64,000 nucleotides of DNA from Streptomyces ambofaciens ATCC 23877 (lineage in GTDB: Bacteria > Actinomycetota > Actinomycetes > Streptomycetales > Streptomycetaceae), in contig NZ_CP012382.1 of the NCBI RefSeq assembly GCF_001267885.1, forward strand, positions 4,761,001 through 4,825,000. The letters run 5' to 3'. The notes under the pieces are model-generated. The model did no database searches and had not been told where the DNA came from. It worked only from the letters and a program-made list of their open reading frames with translations. The position numbers were made by a program, and so were the translations under genes. Below, in pieces: positions 28,141-36,160 of the stretch; positions within the stretch are counted from its first letter, which is position 1; each line of letters starts with the position of its first letter.

Positions 28141-29598
28141 TCACCCCGCCCGGGTCACCTCCCGCCAGGCGCGGGAGATCGCGCCGGCGACGTCGTGCGC
28201 CCCCACCGGCGCTCCCTCCGCCGCGAACCGCCCCGCCAACCCGTGCAGGTACGCCCCCGCGCTCCCCGCGTCCCGTGCCGAGAGCCCCGCCGCCAGCAGC
28301 GACCCGGCCAGCCCGGACAGCACGTCCCCGCTGCCCGCCGTGGCGAGCCACGACGTCCCCGTCGCGTTGACCCGCACCGGCCCTCCCTCCGCCCCGGCGA
28401 CCACCGTCGTCGACCCCTTCAGCAGCACCGTCGCCCCGTAGTGACCCGCCAGCTCCCGCGCCGAGGCCAGCCGCGCCCCCTCGACCTCGGCCCGGCTCAC
28501 ACCGAGCAGCGCCGCCGCCTCCCCGGCGTGCGGCGTCATCAGCGTCGGGGCGCCGCGCCCGCGCACCGCCCGCGCGTCCGCCAGCCGCAGCCCGTCCGCG
28601 TCGATCAGCACCGGCACCTCGGCCGCCAGCACCTCCGCCACGGTCCCGGCGTCGTCACCGGCCCCCGGCCCGACGACCCACGCCTGCACCCGCCCCGCCC
28701 GCTTCGGCCCCTGGTCCGACACCAGCGTCTCCGGGTAACGGGCGATCACCGCGTCCCCGGCCGGACCGACGTACCGCACCGCCCCGGCCCCGCCCCGCAG
28801 CGCCCCGGCGACGGCGAGCACGGCCGCGCCCGGATAGCGGGCCGACCCGGCGGCGATGCCGACGACCCCGCGCCGGTACTTGTCGCTCTCGGTCCCCGGC
28901 ACCGGCAGCAGCCGCGCCACGTCGGCGTGCTGCAACGCCTCCAGCCCGGCCCCGTCGGCCGGCAGCGGCAGACCGATGTCCACCAGCCGCACCGACCCGG
29001 CGTACTCCCGCGCGGGATCGATCAGCAGCCCCGGCTTGTGCGCCCCGAACGTCACCGTCAGGTCGGCCCGTACGGCCGCCCCGCGCACCTGCCCGGTGTC
29101 CGCGTCGACGCCGCTCGGCAGGTCCACGGCGACGACGGCGGCCCGGGACCGCGCGGCCGCGTCCGCGAGCGGCACCGCCTCCTCGCGCAGCCCGCCCCGG
29201 CCGCCGATCCCGACGATGCCGTCGACGACCAGGTCGGCCCGCGCGATCAGGTCGCCGGACGCCCCGCCACCGGCCTCCACGACCCGCCCGCCGGCCCGCC
29301 GCAGGGCCGCCAGCCCGCCGCCGTGCGCCCGCTCCGGCGTCAGCAGCACGGCCGTCACACCCGCCCCGCGCCGGGCCAGCCGAGCCCCGGCGTACAGGGC
29401 GTCGCCGCCGTTGTCCCCGCTGCCGACCAGCAGCACCACCCGGCTGCCGTAGACCCGGCCGGCCACCCGCCCGAGCACCTCCGCGCAGGCGGCGGCCAGA
29501 CCGGCCGCCGCCCGGTGCATCAACGCCCCCTCCGGCAGCCGTGCCATCAGCTCACGTTCGGCCGTCCTGACCATCTCCACGCTGTACGCAGTCCGCAT
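28141..29598 (-). CDS. nnr: bifunctional NAD(P)HX epimerase / ADP-dependent dehydratase
   Basis: Repairs hydrated NAD(P)H. It has 485 residues. The N-terminal YjeF-N epimerase domain (1-215) contains LLVGSGDNGGDALYAGARL near residues 50-68. The C-terminal ribokinase-like dehydratase domain (about 225-485) contains VGPGAGDD, LMTPHAGEAAALLG and the catalytic-type TAGSGDVLSGLAGSLLAAG. ATG 29598 (MRTAYSVEMVRTAERELM) is chosen over longer frames. It is divergent from the XRE-cupin gene, separated by 61 bp carrying a palindrome. It is commonly found next to acpS and alr in actinomycetes. Confidence 0.93.
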   Translation of the reverse strand: MRTAYSVEMVRTAERELMARLPEGALMHRAAAGLAAACAEVLGRVAGRVYGSRVVLLVGSGDNGGDALYAGARLARRGAGVTAVLLTPERAHGGGLAALRRAGGRVVEAGGGASGDLIARADLVVDGIVGIGGRGGLREEAVPLADAAARSRAAVVAVDLPSGVDADTGQVRGAAVRADLTVTFGAHKPGLLIDPAREYAGSVRLVDIGLPLPADGAGLEALQHADVARLLPVPGTESDKYRRGVVGIAAGSARYPGAAVLAVAGALRGGAGAVRYVGPAGDAVIARYPETLVSDQGPKRAGRVQAWVVGPGAGDDAGTVAEVLAAEVPVLIDADGLRLADARAVRGRGAPTLMTPHAGEAAALLGVSRAEVEGARLASARELAGHYGATVLLKGSTTVVAGAEGGPVRVNATGTSWLATAGSGDVLSGLAGSLLAAGLSARDAGSAGAYLHGLAGRFAAEGAPVGAHDVAGAISRAWREVTRAG

Positions 29599-29636
29599 GC
29601 CGTCGAGTCTTCCCCGTACACCGCGAACGCTCACGA

Positions 29637-29659
29637 GTCCCGTGCGGGACAGTTGTCCC
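29637..29659. promoter_or_regulatory. palindromic operator candidate, GTCCC-N4-GGGAC-N4-GTCCC
   Basis: Three alternating half-sites (29637-29641, 29646-29650, 29655-29659) form two overlapping palindromes. They end exactly one base before the ATG of the XRE-cupin gene and lie 38 nt from the nnr start. This is a plausible autoregulatory site. Confidence 0.5.
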
Positions 29660-30262
29660 ATGGGCGACGACGAGACGGCACAGGTGATGACCTCGCTCGG
29701 GACGCGCCTGCGCGCCATCCGCCAGGCCCGCGGCCTCACGCTCGCCCAGCTCGGCACCGCCACCGGCATCTCCGTGAGCACGCTGTCCCGGCTGGAGTCG
29801 GGGCAGCGCGAGCCGGGGCTGCGGCACCTCCTGCCGCTGGCCCGGGCGCACCGGCTGCCCCTGGACGACCTGGTCGGCTCCCGCACCGGCGACCCCCGGG
29901 TGCACCCGCGTCCCTTCACCCGACACGGCCAGACCTGGGTCCCGCTCACCCGGAACCCGGGCGACGGGCTGCACGCCTACAAGCAGATCCTCCCCGCGCC
30001 GGCCACCCCGCGGACCGCGTGGACCCCCCGCCCCGCACAGGGATCGCACGAGGGCCACGAATGGCTCCACGTGCTCTCCGGCCGCCTGCTCCTCGCCCTG
30101 GGCGACCACGACCTCGTCCTGACGGCCGGCGAGACGGCGGAGTTCGACACCCGCGTCCCGCACGGCCTCGCCAACGCCGGTGACCAGCCCGTCGAATGGC
30201 TCGCCCTGTACGGCGCCCAGGGCGAGCGCATGCACATCCGGGTCCGGCCGACCGGGGGCTGA
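29660..30262 (+). CDS. XRE-family regulator with C-terminal cupin
   Basis: Predicted DNA-binding regulator with a small-molecule sensing cupin. It has 200 residues from MGDDETAQVMTSLGTRLR. HTH_3 occupies residues 10-65 (LAQLGTATGISVSTLSRLESGQREP). The cupin spans about 110-195, with the motif HEGHEWLHVLSGRLLLALGDHD and EFDTRVPHGLANAG keeping the His/Glu pattern of metal-binding cupins. This architecture is common in Streptomyces. The ATG directly follows a palindrome and has no Shine-Dalgarno. The target is probably itself and/or divergent nnr; the ligand is unknown. Confidence 0.88.
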   Translation: MGDDETAQVMTSLGTRLRAIRQARGLTLAQLGTATGISVSTLSRLESGQREPGLRHLLPLARAHRLPLDDLVGSRTGDPRVHPRPFTRHGQTWVPLTRNPGDGLHAYKQILPAPATPRTAWTPRPAQGSHEGHEWLHVLSGRLLLALGDHDLVLTAGETAEFDTRVPHGLANAGDQPVEWLALYGAQGERMHIRVRPTGG

Positions 30263-30293
30263 GCGGGGGAGGGGCCGAGGGCGGAGGGGGTGC

Positions 30294-30665
30294 CTAGCCC
30301 TCCGCGATCACCACGGCGGACGCGATCCCCGCGTCGTGGCTCAGCGACACGTGCCACGACGCCACGCCCAGTTCCGCCGCCCGCGCCGCCACCGTCCCCA
30401 AGACCCGGAGCCGCGGCTGCCCGCTGTCCTCGACGTACACCTCGGCGTCCGTCCAGAGCAGCCCCGCCGGCGCGCCGAGCGCCTTGGCCAGCGCCTCCTT
30501 CGCCGCGAACCGGGCGGCGAGCGAGGCGATGCCCCGGCGTTCCCCGCTGGGCAGGAGCAACTCGCTCTCCAGGAAGAGCCGCCGGGCCATGGCCGGCGTA
30601 CGTTCCAGCGACACCCCGAACCGCTCGACCTCGGCCACGTCGATCCCGACCCCGATGATGCTCAT
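30294..30665 (-). CDS. acpS: holo-acyl carrier protein synthase
   Basis: Transfers 4'-phosphopantetheine from CoA to acyl carrier protein. It has 123 residues. The two hallmark motifs are present: [12 protein letters not shown] (residues 5-16) with the Mg-binding Asp, and [13 protein letters not shown] near 53-65. TAGGGT (30673-30678, minus strand) ends 7 nt before the ATG and there is no Shine-Dalgarno, so it is probably leaderless. It lies divergent to alr. Confidence 0.95.
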   Translation of the reverse strand: MSIIGVGIDVAEVERFGVSLERTPAMARRLFLESELLLPSGERRGIASLAARFAAKEALAKALGAPAGLLWTDAEVYVEDSGQPRLRVLGTVAARAAELGVASWHVSLSHDAGIASAVVIAEG

Positions 30666-30757
30666 GCCGGGCACCCTAACGACCGGCGGGTGCCGTCGTC
30701 GCCGTCGGGCGCTGCGCCTCGAGGGGGGTCCGGCCGCTCTGAGAGACTGTGGGCACG

Positions 30758-31924
30758 ATGAGTGAGACAGCTGCTCGGCGGGACGCGGTACTGCGGGCCC
30801 GGGCCGAGATCGACCTGGCCGCCCTGCGGGCCAACGTCCGCGCACTGCGCGAGCGGGCCCCCGGGGCGGCTCTCATGGCCGTCGTCAAGGCCGACGGCTA
30901 CGGCCACGGTGCGATCCCGTGCGCCCGCGCGGCCGTCGAGGCGGGCGCGGCCTGGCTGGGCACCGCCACGCCGCAGGAGGCCCTCGCGCTGCGCGCGGAG
31001 GCCGGACTGCCCGACGACGTGCGGATCATGTGCTGGCTGTGGACGCCGGGCGGCCCCTGGCGGGAGGCCGTCGAGGCCCGTCTCGACGTGTCCGTCAGCG
31101 GCATGTGGGCGCTGGAGGAGGTCGCCCGGGCGGCACGGGCGGCCGGCACCGCCGCCCGCGTGCAGCTCAAGGCCGACACCGGCCTCGGCCGGGGCGGCTG
31201 CCAGCCGGGCGAGGACTGGACCGAGCTGGTCCGGGCGGCCCTGCGCGCGCAGGACGAGGGGCTGCTGCGCGTCACCGGGCTCTGGTCGCACTTCGCCCGC
31301 GCCGACGAGCCCGGGGACCCCTCCATCGCCGCCCAGCTCACCCGCTTCCGGGAGATGACGGCGTACGCCGAGGAGCAGGGGGTGCGCCCCGACGTGCGGC
31401 ACATCGCCAACTCGCCGGCCACGCTCACCCTCCCGGAGACCCACTTCGACCTCGTCCGGCCGGGCATCGCCATGTACGGCGTCTCGCCCAGCCCCGAGAT
31501 CGGCACCCCCGCCGACTTCGGACTGCGCCCCGTGATGACGCTGTCCGCCTCGCTGGCCCTGGTCAAGCAGGTCCCCGGCGGTCACGGCGTCAGCTACGGG
31601 CACCACTACGTCACCCCCGGCGAGACCACCCTCGGCCTCGTGCCCCTCGGCTACGCGGACGGCGTACCGCGCCACGCCTCCTCCACCGGGCCCGTCCTGG
31701 TCGACGGCAAGTGGCGCACGGTCGCGGGGCGGATCGCGATGGACCAGTTCGTCGTCGACCTGGGCGGGGACCGGCCGGAGCCGGGTGCCGAGGCGGTGCT
31801 GTTCGGGCCCGGGGACCGGGGCGAACCCACCGCCGAGGACTGGGCCCAGGCGGCGGGCACCATCGCGTACGAGATCGTCACCCGGATCGGAACGCGGGTT
31901 CCGCGCGTCTACGTCGACGAGTGA
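30758..31924 (+). CDS. alr: alanine racemase
   Basis: Interconverts L- and D-alanine for peptidoglycan. It has 388 residues. The PLP-binding Lys is in [12 protein letters not shown] near residue 39; the second catalytic residue, Tyr, is in [27 protein letters not shown] near 274. [11 protein letters not shown] and the C-terminal [14 protein letters not shown] complete the family pattern. ATG 30758 is used; GTG at 30749 could add three residues. It is not coupled to its neighbours by overlap. Confidence 0.96.
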   Translation: MSETAARRDAVLRARAEIDLAALRANVRALRERAPGAALMAVVKADGYGHGAIPCARAAVEAGAAWLGTATPQEALALRAEAGLPDDVRIMCWLWTPGGPWREAVEARLDVSVSGMWALEEVARAARAAGTAARVQLKADTGLGRGGCQPGEDWTELVRAALRAQDEGLLRVTGLWSHFARADEPGDPSIAAQLTRFREMTAYAEEQGVRPDVRHIANSPATLTLPETHFDLVRPGIAMYGVSPSPEIGTPADFGLRPVMTLSASLALVKQVPGGHGVSYGHHYVTPGETTLGLVPLGYADGVPRHASSTGPVLVDGKWRTVAGRIAMDQFVVDLGGDRPEPGAEAVLFGPGDRGEPTAEDWAQAAGTIAYEIVTRIGTRVPRVYVDE

Positions 31925-32051
31925 CGCGCCTCGCCCCGCGGAGCGGCGGGCCCGGCGGACCCGACCGGTCCGGCGTGCATGACCGACGCGTTCGGGTGAA
32001 TCAGGAACAAGAGGGGAATCCGCACAGCGGCCCGGCGAGGAGGAGCGGTAC

Positions 32052-33323
32052 GTGAGCGAGAGCAGCGCGGAGGTCGTCGCCGACGTGGCCGCGGCGGCCG
32101 TCGCCTCCGCCACGGAGGCCGCCACCGAGGTCGCCGTCGGCGGCTGGCGCCGGGCGACCGGTGTCGCCGGTGTCGCGATAGGCGTGGTCGCGGCGGGCGC
32201 CGCGGCCGGAGTGGCGATAGAGCGGCTCACCGTCGGCCGCGGGATCCGGCAGAAGGCGCGGCTCGCCCTCGACTCGGCGGGACCGTACGGCGGACTGCGC
32301 GGCACCCCCGGCAGGGCGTACGCCGACGACGGCACCGAGCTGTACTACGAGGTCGACGACGTCGACCCGGAGACGGAGTCCGCGCTCACCCGGCGCCGCC
32401 GGCGGCTGTTCGGCCGCAAGGCACCCGCTCCCGTGACCGTCGTCTTCAGCCACGGCTACTGCCTCAACCAGGATTCCTGGCACTTCCAGCGGGCGGCCCT
32501 CAGGGGCGTCGTGCGCACCGTGCACTGGGACCAGCGCAGCCACGGCCGCTCCGGGCGGGGCGTGTCCCAGGTGCGGGACGGCCGGCCGGTCACCATCGAG
32601 GAACTGGGCCGCGACCTGAAGGCCGTCATCGACGCGGCCGTGCCCGAGGGCCCGGTCGTCCTGGTCGGGCACTCCATGGGCGGGATGACGGTGATGGCCC
32701 TGGCCGACGGCTTCCCCGACCTGGTCCGCGAGCGGGTCGTCGGCGTGGCCCTCGTCGGTACCTCGTCCGGACGGCTCGGCGAGGTCAACTTCGGGCTGCC
32801 GGTGGCCGGGGTCAACGCGGTCCGGCGGGTGCTGCCCGGTGTGCTGAAGGCGCTGGGGCAGCGGGCCGAGCTGGTGGAGAAGGGGCGGCGGGCGACGGCG
32901 GACCTCTTCGCCGGAATCATCAAGCGGTACTCGTTCGCGTCCCGGGAGGTCGACCCGGCCGTGGCCCGCTTCGCCGAGCGGATGATCGAGTCCACGCCGA
33001 TCGACGTGGTCGCCGAGTACTACCCGGCCTTCAACGACCACGACAAGACCGCGGCCCTCGCCCACTTCGCCGGCCTGCCGGTCCTGGTCCTGGCCGGTGT
33101 GCGGGACCTGGTCACGCCGAGCGAGCACAGCGAGGCCATCGCCGACCTGCTGCCGGACGCGGAGCTGGTGCTCGTCCCCGACGCGGGGCACCTGGTGATG
33201 CTGGAGCATCCCGAGCTGGTCACCGACCGCCTCGCCGACCTGCTGGCCCGCGCGGGCGCGGTGCCCGCAGCGGCTACCGTTGACGGCTATGGAAGCACCA
33301 GCAGCACCGCAGGGCCCGGCTGA
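32052..33323 (+). CDS. alpha/beta hydrolase with N-terminal membrane segment
   Basis: Probable esterase or lipase-like hydrolase of unknown substrate. It has 423 residues. An Ala/Val-rich hydrophobic helix (about residues 38-58) suggests membrane anchoring or export. The hydrolase fold shows an oxyanion HGYCLNQDSW segment, the nucleophile elbow GHSMGGM, an Asp in LAGVRDLVTP and the His in DAGHLVMLEHPEL. Strong GAGGAGGAG precedes the GTG. Its last 35 nt overlap tsaE. It is conserved between alr and tsaE in Streptomyces, as far as I recall. Confidence 0.88.
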   Translation: MSESSAEVVADVAAAAVASATEAATEVAVGGWRRATGVAGVAIGVVAAGAAAGVAIERLTVGRGIRQKARLALDSAGPYGGLRGTPGRAYADDGTELYYEVDDVDPETESALTRRRRRLFGRKAPAPVTVVFSHGYCLNQDSWHFQRAALRGVVRTVHWDQRSHGRSGRGVSQVRDGRPVTIEELGRDLKAVIDAAVPEGPVVLVGHSMGGMTVMALADGFPDLVRERVVGVALVGTSSGRLGEVNFGLPVAGVNAVRRVLPGVLKALGQRAELVEKGRRATADLFAGIIKRYSFASREVDPAVARFAERMIESTPIDVVAEYYPAFNDHDKTAALAHFAGLPVLVLAGVRDLVTPSEHSEAIADLLPDAELVLVPDAGHLVMLEHPELVTDRLADLLARAGAVPAAATVDGYGSTSSTAGPG

Positions 33324-33831
33324 GCCCTCCGGCCCCTCCGCGCCCGCCCCCGACGTCGAGATCACCGTCACCTCCCCGGAGCAGATGCGGGAACTGGGCC
33401 GCAAGCTCGCCGCCCTGCTGCGCGCCGGTGACCTGCTGATGCTGAGCGGGGAGCTGGGCGCGGGCAAGACGACCCTGACCCGGGGACTCGGCGAGGGCAT
33501 GGGAGTGCGCGGCGCCGTCACCTCCCCGACCTTCGTGATCGCCCGTGTGCACCCCTCCCTCGGTGACGGTCCGCCGCTCGTCCACGTCGACGCCTACCGG
33601 CTGTCGGGCGGCCTGGACGAGATGGAGGACCTCGACCTCGACGTCTCGCTGTCCGACTCGGTGATCGTGGTGGAGTGGGGCGAGGGCAAGGTCGAGGAGC
33701 TGACCGAGGACCGGTTGCAGCTGCGGATCGAGCGGGCGGTGGGCGACACCACCGACGAGGTGCGGCACGTGACGCTGACGGGCGTCGGCGAGCGCTGGGC
33801 GGCGGCCGGCCTGAGCGTGCTCGCCGGCTGA
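33289..33831 (+). CDS. tsaE: tRNA t6A synthesis ATPase TsaE
   Basis: ATPase of the threonylcarbamoyladenosine machinery, working with TsaB-TsaD. It has 180 residues. Walker A is LSGELGAGKTTLTRGL near residues 49-64; the SPTFVI switch and HVDAYRL, VVEWGEG motifs follow. A Pro/Ala-rich N-terminus of 25 residues precedes the core. ATG 33289 is preceded by TACCGT at 8 nt and lacks a Shine-Dalgarno; it lies inside the hydrolase gene, so TsaE may come from a leaderless internal transcript. tsaB is 1.1 kb downstream. Confidence 0.93.
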   Translation: MEAPAAPQGPAEPSGPSAPAPDVEITVTSPEQMRELGRKLAALLRAGDLLMLSGELGAGKTTLTRGLGEGMGVRGAVTSPTFVIARVHPSLGDGPPLVHVDAYRLSGGLDEMEDLDLDVSLSDSVIVVEWGEGKVEELTEDRLQLRIERAVGDTTDEVRHVTLTGVGERWAAAGLSVLAG

Positions 33832-33924
33832 GCCGCGGCCGCCGCGGGCGGAGCGTTCCGACAAGGCGTCGGCAAGATATTGCGTTCGGGGTCTTGCGCG
33901 TGGTCACATGGTACCCAGCTCGTG

Positions 33925-33940
33925 GTTAGGGTTGCCTAAC
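33925..33940. promoter_or_regulatory. GTTAGG-N4-CCTAAC palindrome (possible DmdR/DtxR-type iron box)
   Basis: A 16-bp palindrome 32 nt before a 57-residue protein. TTAGGGTTGCCTAAC matches 13 of 19 positions of the DtxR-type consensus TTAGGTTAGCCTAACCTAA when aligned from its left end; the outer right half is lost. TAGGGT inside it also fits a -10 element, so a bound repressor would block the promoter. Confidence 0.4.
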
Positions 33941-33971
33941 TGCGCCCGCCCCCGACCTTCAGGAGGCGTCC

Positions 33972-34145
33972 ATGTCGAAGACCGAGCCGCAGGCCCGGCC
34001 GAGGCCGCAGTCGTCCGGGCTCGCCGGGGTGTCCATGCGGGACCTGCTCGCGTCCTGCGCCGCCGCGACGGCGGTCTCCACGCCGCCGCCCGCGCCCGAG
34101 CCGACGACGCGCCGGCCCGCCCGGGAGCACCGCGAGGCCGCCTGA
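33972..34145 (+). CDS. small protein of 57 residues, unknown
   Basis: MSKTEPQARPRPQSSGLAG followed by VSMRDLLASCAAATAVSTPP and a Pro/Arg-rich tail ending HREAA. AGGAGG at 33961-33966 with 5-nt spacing is an excellent ribosome site, and codon use shows the expected G/C third positions. It has one cysteine and no signal peptide. I recall similar short proteins with an MRDLLASCAAA core in other Streptomyces at this place, but no function. It lies downstream of a palindromic possible operator and may be regulated by metal. Confidence 0.75.
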   Translation: MSKTEPQARPRPQSSGLAGVSMRDLLASCAAATAVSTPPPAPEPTTRRPAREHREAA

Positions 34146-34166
34146 CCCTGTCGGGCGGCTCCGCCC

Positions 34167-34202
34167 CCGCTCCGGGCTCCGCACCCGCTCCGGGCTCCGC
34201 AC
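34167..34202 (+). repeat. two perfect 18-bp direct repeats
   Basis: CCGCTCCGGGCTCCGCAC at 34167-34184 is repeated exactly at 34185-34202, with a further CGCTCC start. It lies in the non-coding space between convergent genes. Confidence 0.85.
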
Positions 34203-34254
34203 CGCTCCCGGCCCCGCGCCCCGTCCGCGGTGCCCGCCCGGCGCGTCCGGCGCC

Positions 34255-34809
34255 TCAGGGGACGACGACGACCGGCTGCCCGATCGTCGCGAACCGCCAC
34301 ATCGCGTCGCCGTCCGCGCGGGTCTGCCGGATGCCGCCGGTGCGTTCGCCCGGGTCGGGCTTCGCCATGGAGCCGTCCACCGCCGCACTGAACCCGATGA
34401 CCACGTCCTTGACGCCGGCGAACCGCACGACGTGCTCGACCGGGATGCCGTCGGACCCGGTGACCCGGTTCGAACGGGACGTGACCGCGTAGGTGCCGGG
34501 CGCCGGGTCGACCGTGCTGGGCGTGACCTTGAAGGTGCGCTGGACCTTGTCCCCCGCGTCCACCAGCCACACCCGGTCGTCGTCCACCGAGTACACCACC
34601 CGTTCGCCCCTCCCGGACCCCGTGGGCAGCGCCTCCGGATGCCGCCGGTCGCGGGGCGCCTTGGAGGCGCCGGGTGCCGGCGTGCTGCTCGCGTGGCTCC
34701 GCTCCAGGGCGGCCGGAGCGCCGGCCGACGCCTGGTGGGCGAGGACGCCGATCGTCGTGAGAGCCGCCGCGGTGAGGCCGGTGACGAAACCGGCGCTGCT
34801 GCTGACCAC
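34255..34809 (-). CDS. secreted L,D-transpeptidase-like protein lacking the catalytic Cys
   Basis: 184 residues with an N-terminal hydrophobic segment (8-28), so exported or anchored. Residues 70-184 read as a YkuD-like domain: VWLVDAGDKVQRTFKVT opening strands, then TGGIRQTRADGDAMWRF and ATIGQPVVVV at the end. In active enzymes the equivalent segment is S/T-HGC-(V/I)R, followed by D-A, a helix, and G-T-PVVV. Here His and Cys are replaced (TGGIRQ), so the catalytic centre is absent. GTG start with GAGGTGG upstream. A scaffold or binding role is inferred. Confidence 0.65.
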   Translation of the reverse strand: MVSSSAGFVTGLTAAALTTIGVLAHQASAGAPAALERSHASSTPAPGASKAPRDRRHPEALPTGSGRGERVVYSVDDDRVWLVDAGDKVQRTFKVTPSTVDPAPGTYAVTSRSNRVTGSDGIPVEHVVRFAGVKDVVIGFSAAVDGSMAKPDPGERTGGIRQTRADGDAMWRFATIGQPVVVVP

Positions 34810-34970
34810 TGCCGACCACCTCGTCGTCGTATGGCGTGCGTCTGTTTCCCGGCGACGGTAGCAGTACGTGACCGGTTGAACGCGTGGAGCAACGCGGCGG
34901 CACCGGCGGCCGTGCCGGGCCGGCTCACCGGGCGTCCGCCGGGCGTCCCGTGGCGCCGTAGGCTGTTTGC

Positions 34971-35624
34971 GTGCTCTTGCTCGCTCTGGATACCGCCACG
35001 CCCGCCGTGACCGTCGCGCTGCACGACGGTACGGACGTCATCGCCTCGTCGAGCCAGGTGGACGCACGCCGGCACGGTGAGCTGCTGCTGCCCGCCGTCG
35101 ACCGGGTGCTCGCCGAGGCCGGCCTGCGGCTCGACGCCGTCACCGGCATCGTCGCCGGGACCGGCCCCGGCCCGTACACCGGGCTGCGCGTCGGCCTGAT
35201 GACCGCGGACACCTTCGGGCTCGCCCTCGGGGTCCCCGTGCACGGCGTGTGCACACTGGACGGCCTCGCCTACGCCACCGACCTGGAGGGCCCCTTCGTG
35301 GTGGCGACCGACGCCCGCCGCAAGGAGGTCTACTGGGCCCGGTACGCCGACTCCCGCACCCGCCTCACCGACCCGGCGGTCGACCGGCCCGCCGACATCG
35401 CCGAGCGGGTCGCCGGGCTCCCGGCCGTCGGCGCGGGCGCGCTGCTCTACCCGGACACCTTCCCGCAGGCGCACGAGCCGGAGCACGTGTCCGCCGCCGC
35501 CCTGGCGTCCCTGGCCGCCGAGCGGCTCGCGGCGGGCGAGGAGCTGCCCGCGCCCCGGCCGCTGTACCTGCGCCGGCCCGACGCCCAGGTCCCCAAGAAC
35601 TACAAGGTGGTCACCCCCAAGTGA
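34971..35624 (+). CDS. tsaB: t6A synthesis protein TsaB
   Basis: Dimerises with TsaD to form the t6A-synthesising core. It has 217 residues. ASKHA fold: LLLALDTATPAVTVAL at the N-terminus and GTGPGPYTGLRVGL near residues 64-77. It lacks the metal-binding histidines of TsaD, as expected. GTG start with TAGGCT (34959-34964) ending 6 nt before it, so it is probably leaderless. The stop overlaps the rimI GTG by 4 nt. Confidence 0.95.
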   Translation: MLLLALDTATPAVTVALHDGTDVIASSSQVDARRHGELLLPAVDRVLAEAGLRLDAVTGIVAGTGPGPYTGLRVGLMTADTFGLALGVPVHGVCTLDGLAYATDLEGPFVVATDARRKEVYWARYADSRTRLTDPAVDRPADIAERVAGLPAVGAGALLYPDTFPQAHEPEHVSAAALASLAAERLAAGEELPAPRPLYLRRPDAQVPKNYKVVTPK

Positions 35625-36160
35625 CCGGAGCGACCGAGTCCGTGACCCCGCCCGCGCCCACCGGCCTGCGCGAGATGCGCTGGTGGGACATCGACCCCGT
35701 GCTCCGGATGGAGCGCGAGCTGTTCCCGGAGGACGCCTGGTCGCGGGGGATGTTCTGGTCAGAGCTGGCCCACGCGCGCGGCCCCGGGGCGACCCGGCGG
35801 TACCTGGTCGCCGAGGAGGACGGCCGGATCGTCGGCTACGCGGGCCTGGTGACCTCCGGGGAGCAGGCCGACGTGCAGACCATCGCCGTCGCCCGCGACC
35901 ACTGGGGCACCGGTCTCGGCGCGCGGCTGCTGACCGAGCTGCTGCGGGCGGCGACCGCCTTCGAGTGCAGCGAGGTGCTGCTGGAGTGCCGGGTGGACAA
36001 CACCCGCGCCCAGCGCCTCTACGAGCGCTTCGGCTTCGAGCCCATCGGCTTCAGACGCGGCTACTACCAGCCGGGCAACGTCGACGCCCTGGTCATGCGG
36101 CTGACCGACCCTTCCACCTCCGTACCGGGAACCGAGCGAGGAACCGACAACCATGGCTGA
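35621..36160 (+). CDS. rimI: ribosomal protein S18-alanine N-acetyltransferase (RimI)
   Basis: GNAT acetyltransferase, 179 residues from the GTG overlapping tsaB; GTG 35642 would give 172. The acetyl-CoA site is [21 protein letters not shown] near residues 87-107 (Q/R-x-x-G-x-G/A pattern with WGTGLG), and [17 protein letters not shown] is the typical C-terminal motif. The tsaB-rimI-tsaD order is conserved in actinobacteria. The stop lies 8 nt inside tsaD. Confidence 0.92.
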   Translation: MTGATESVTPPAPTGLREMRWWDIDPVLRMERELFPEDAWSRGMFWSELAHARGPGATRRYLVAEEDGRIVGYAGLVTSGEQADVQTIAVARDHWGTGLGARLLTELLRAATAFECSEVLLECRVDNTRAQRLYERFGFEPIGFRRGYYQPGNVDALVMRLTDPSTSVPGTERGTDNHG

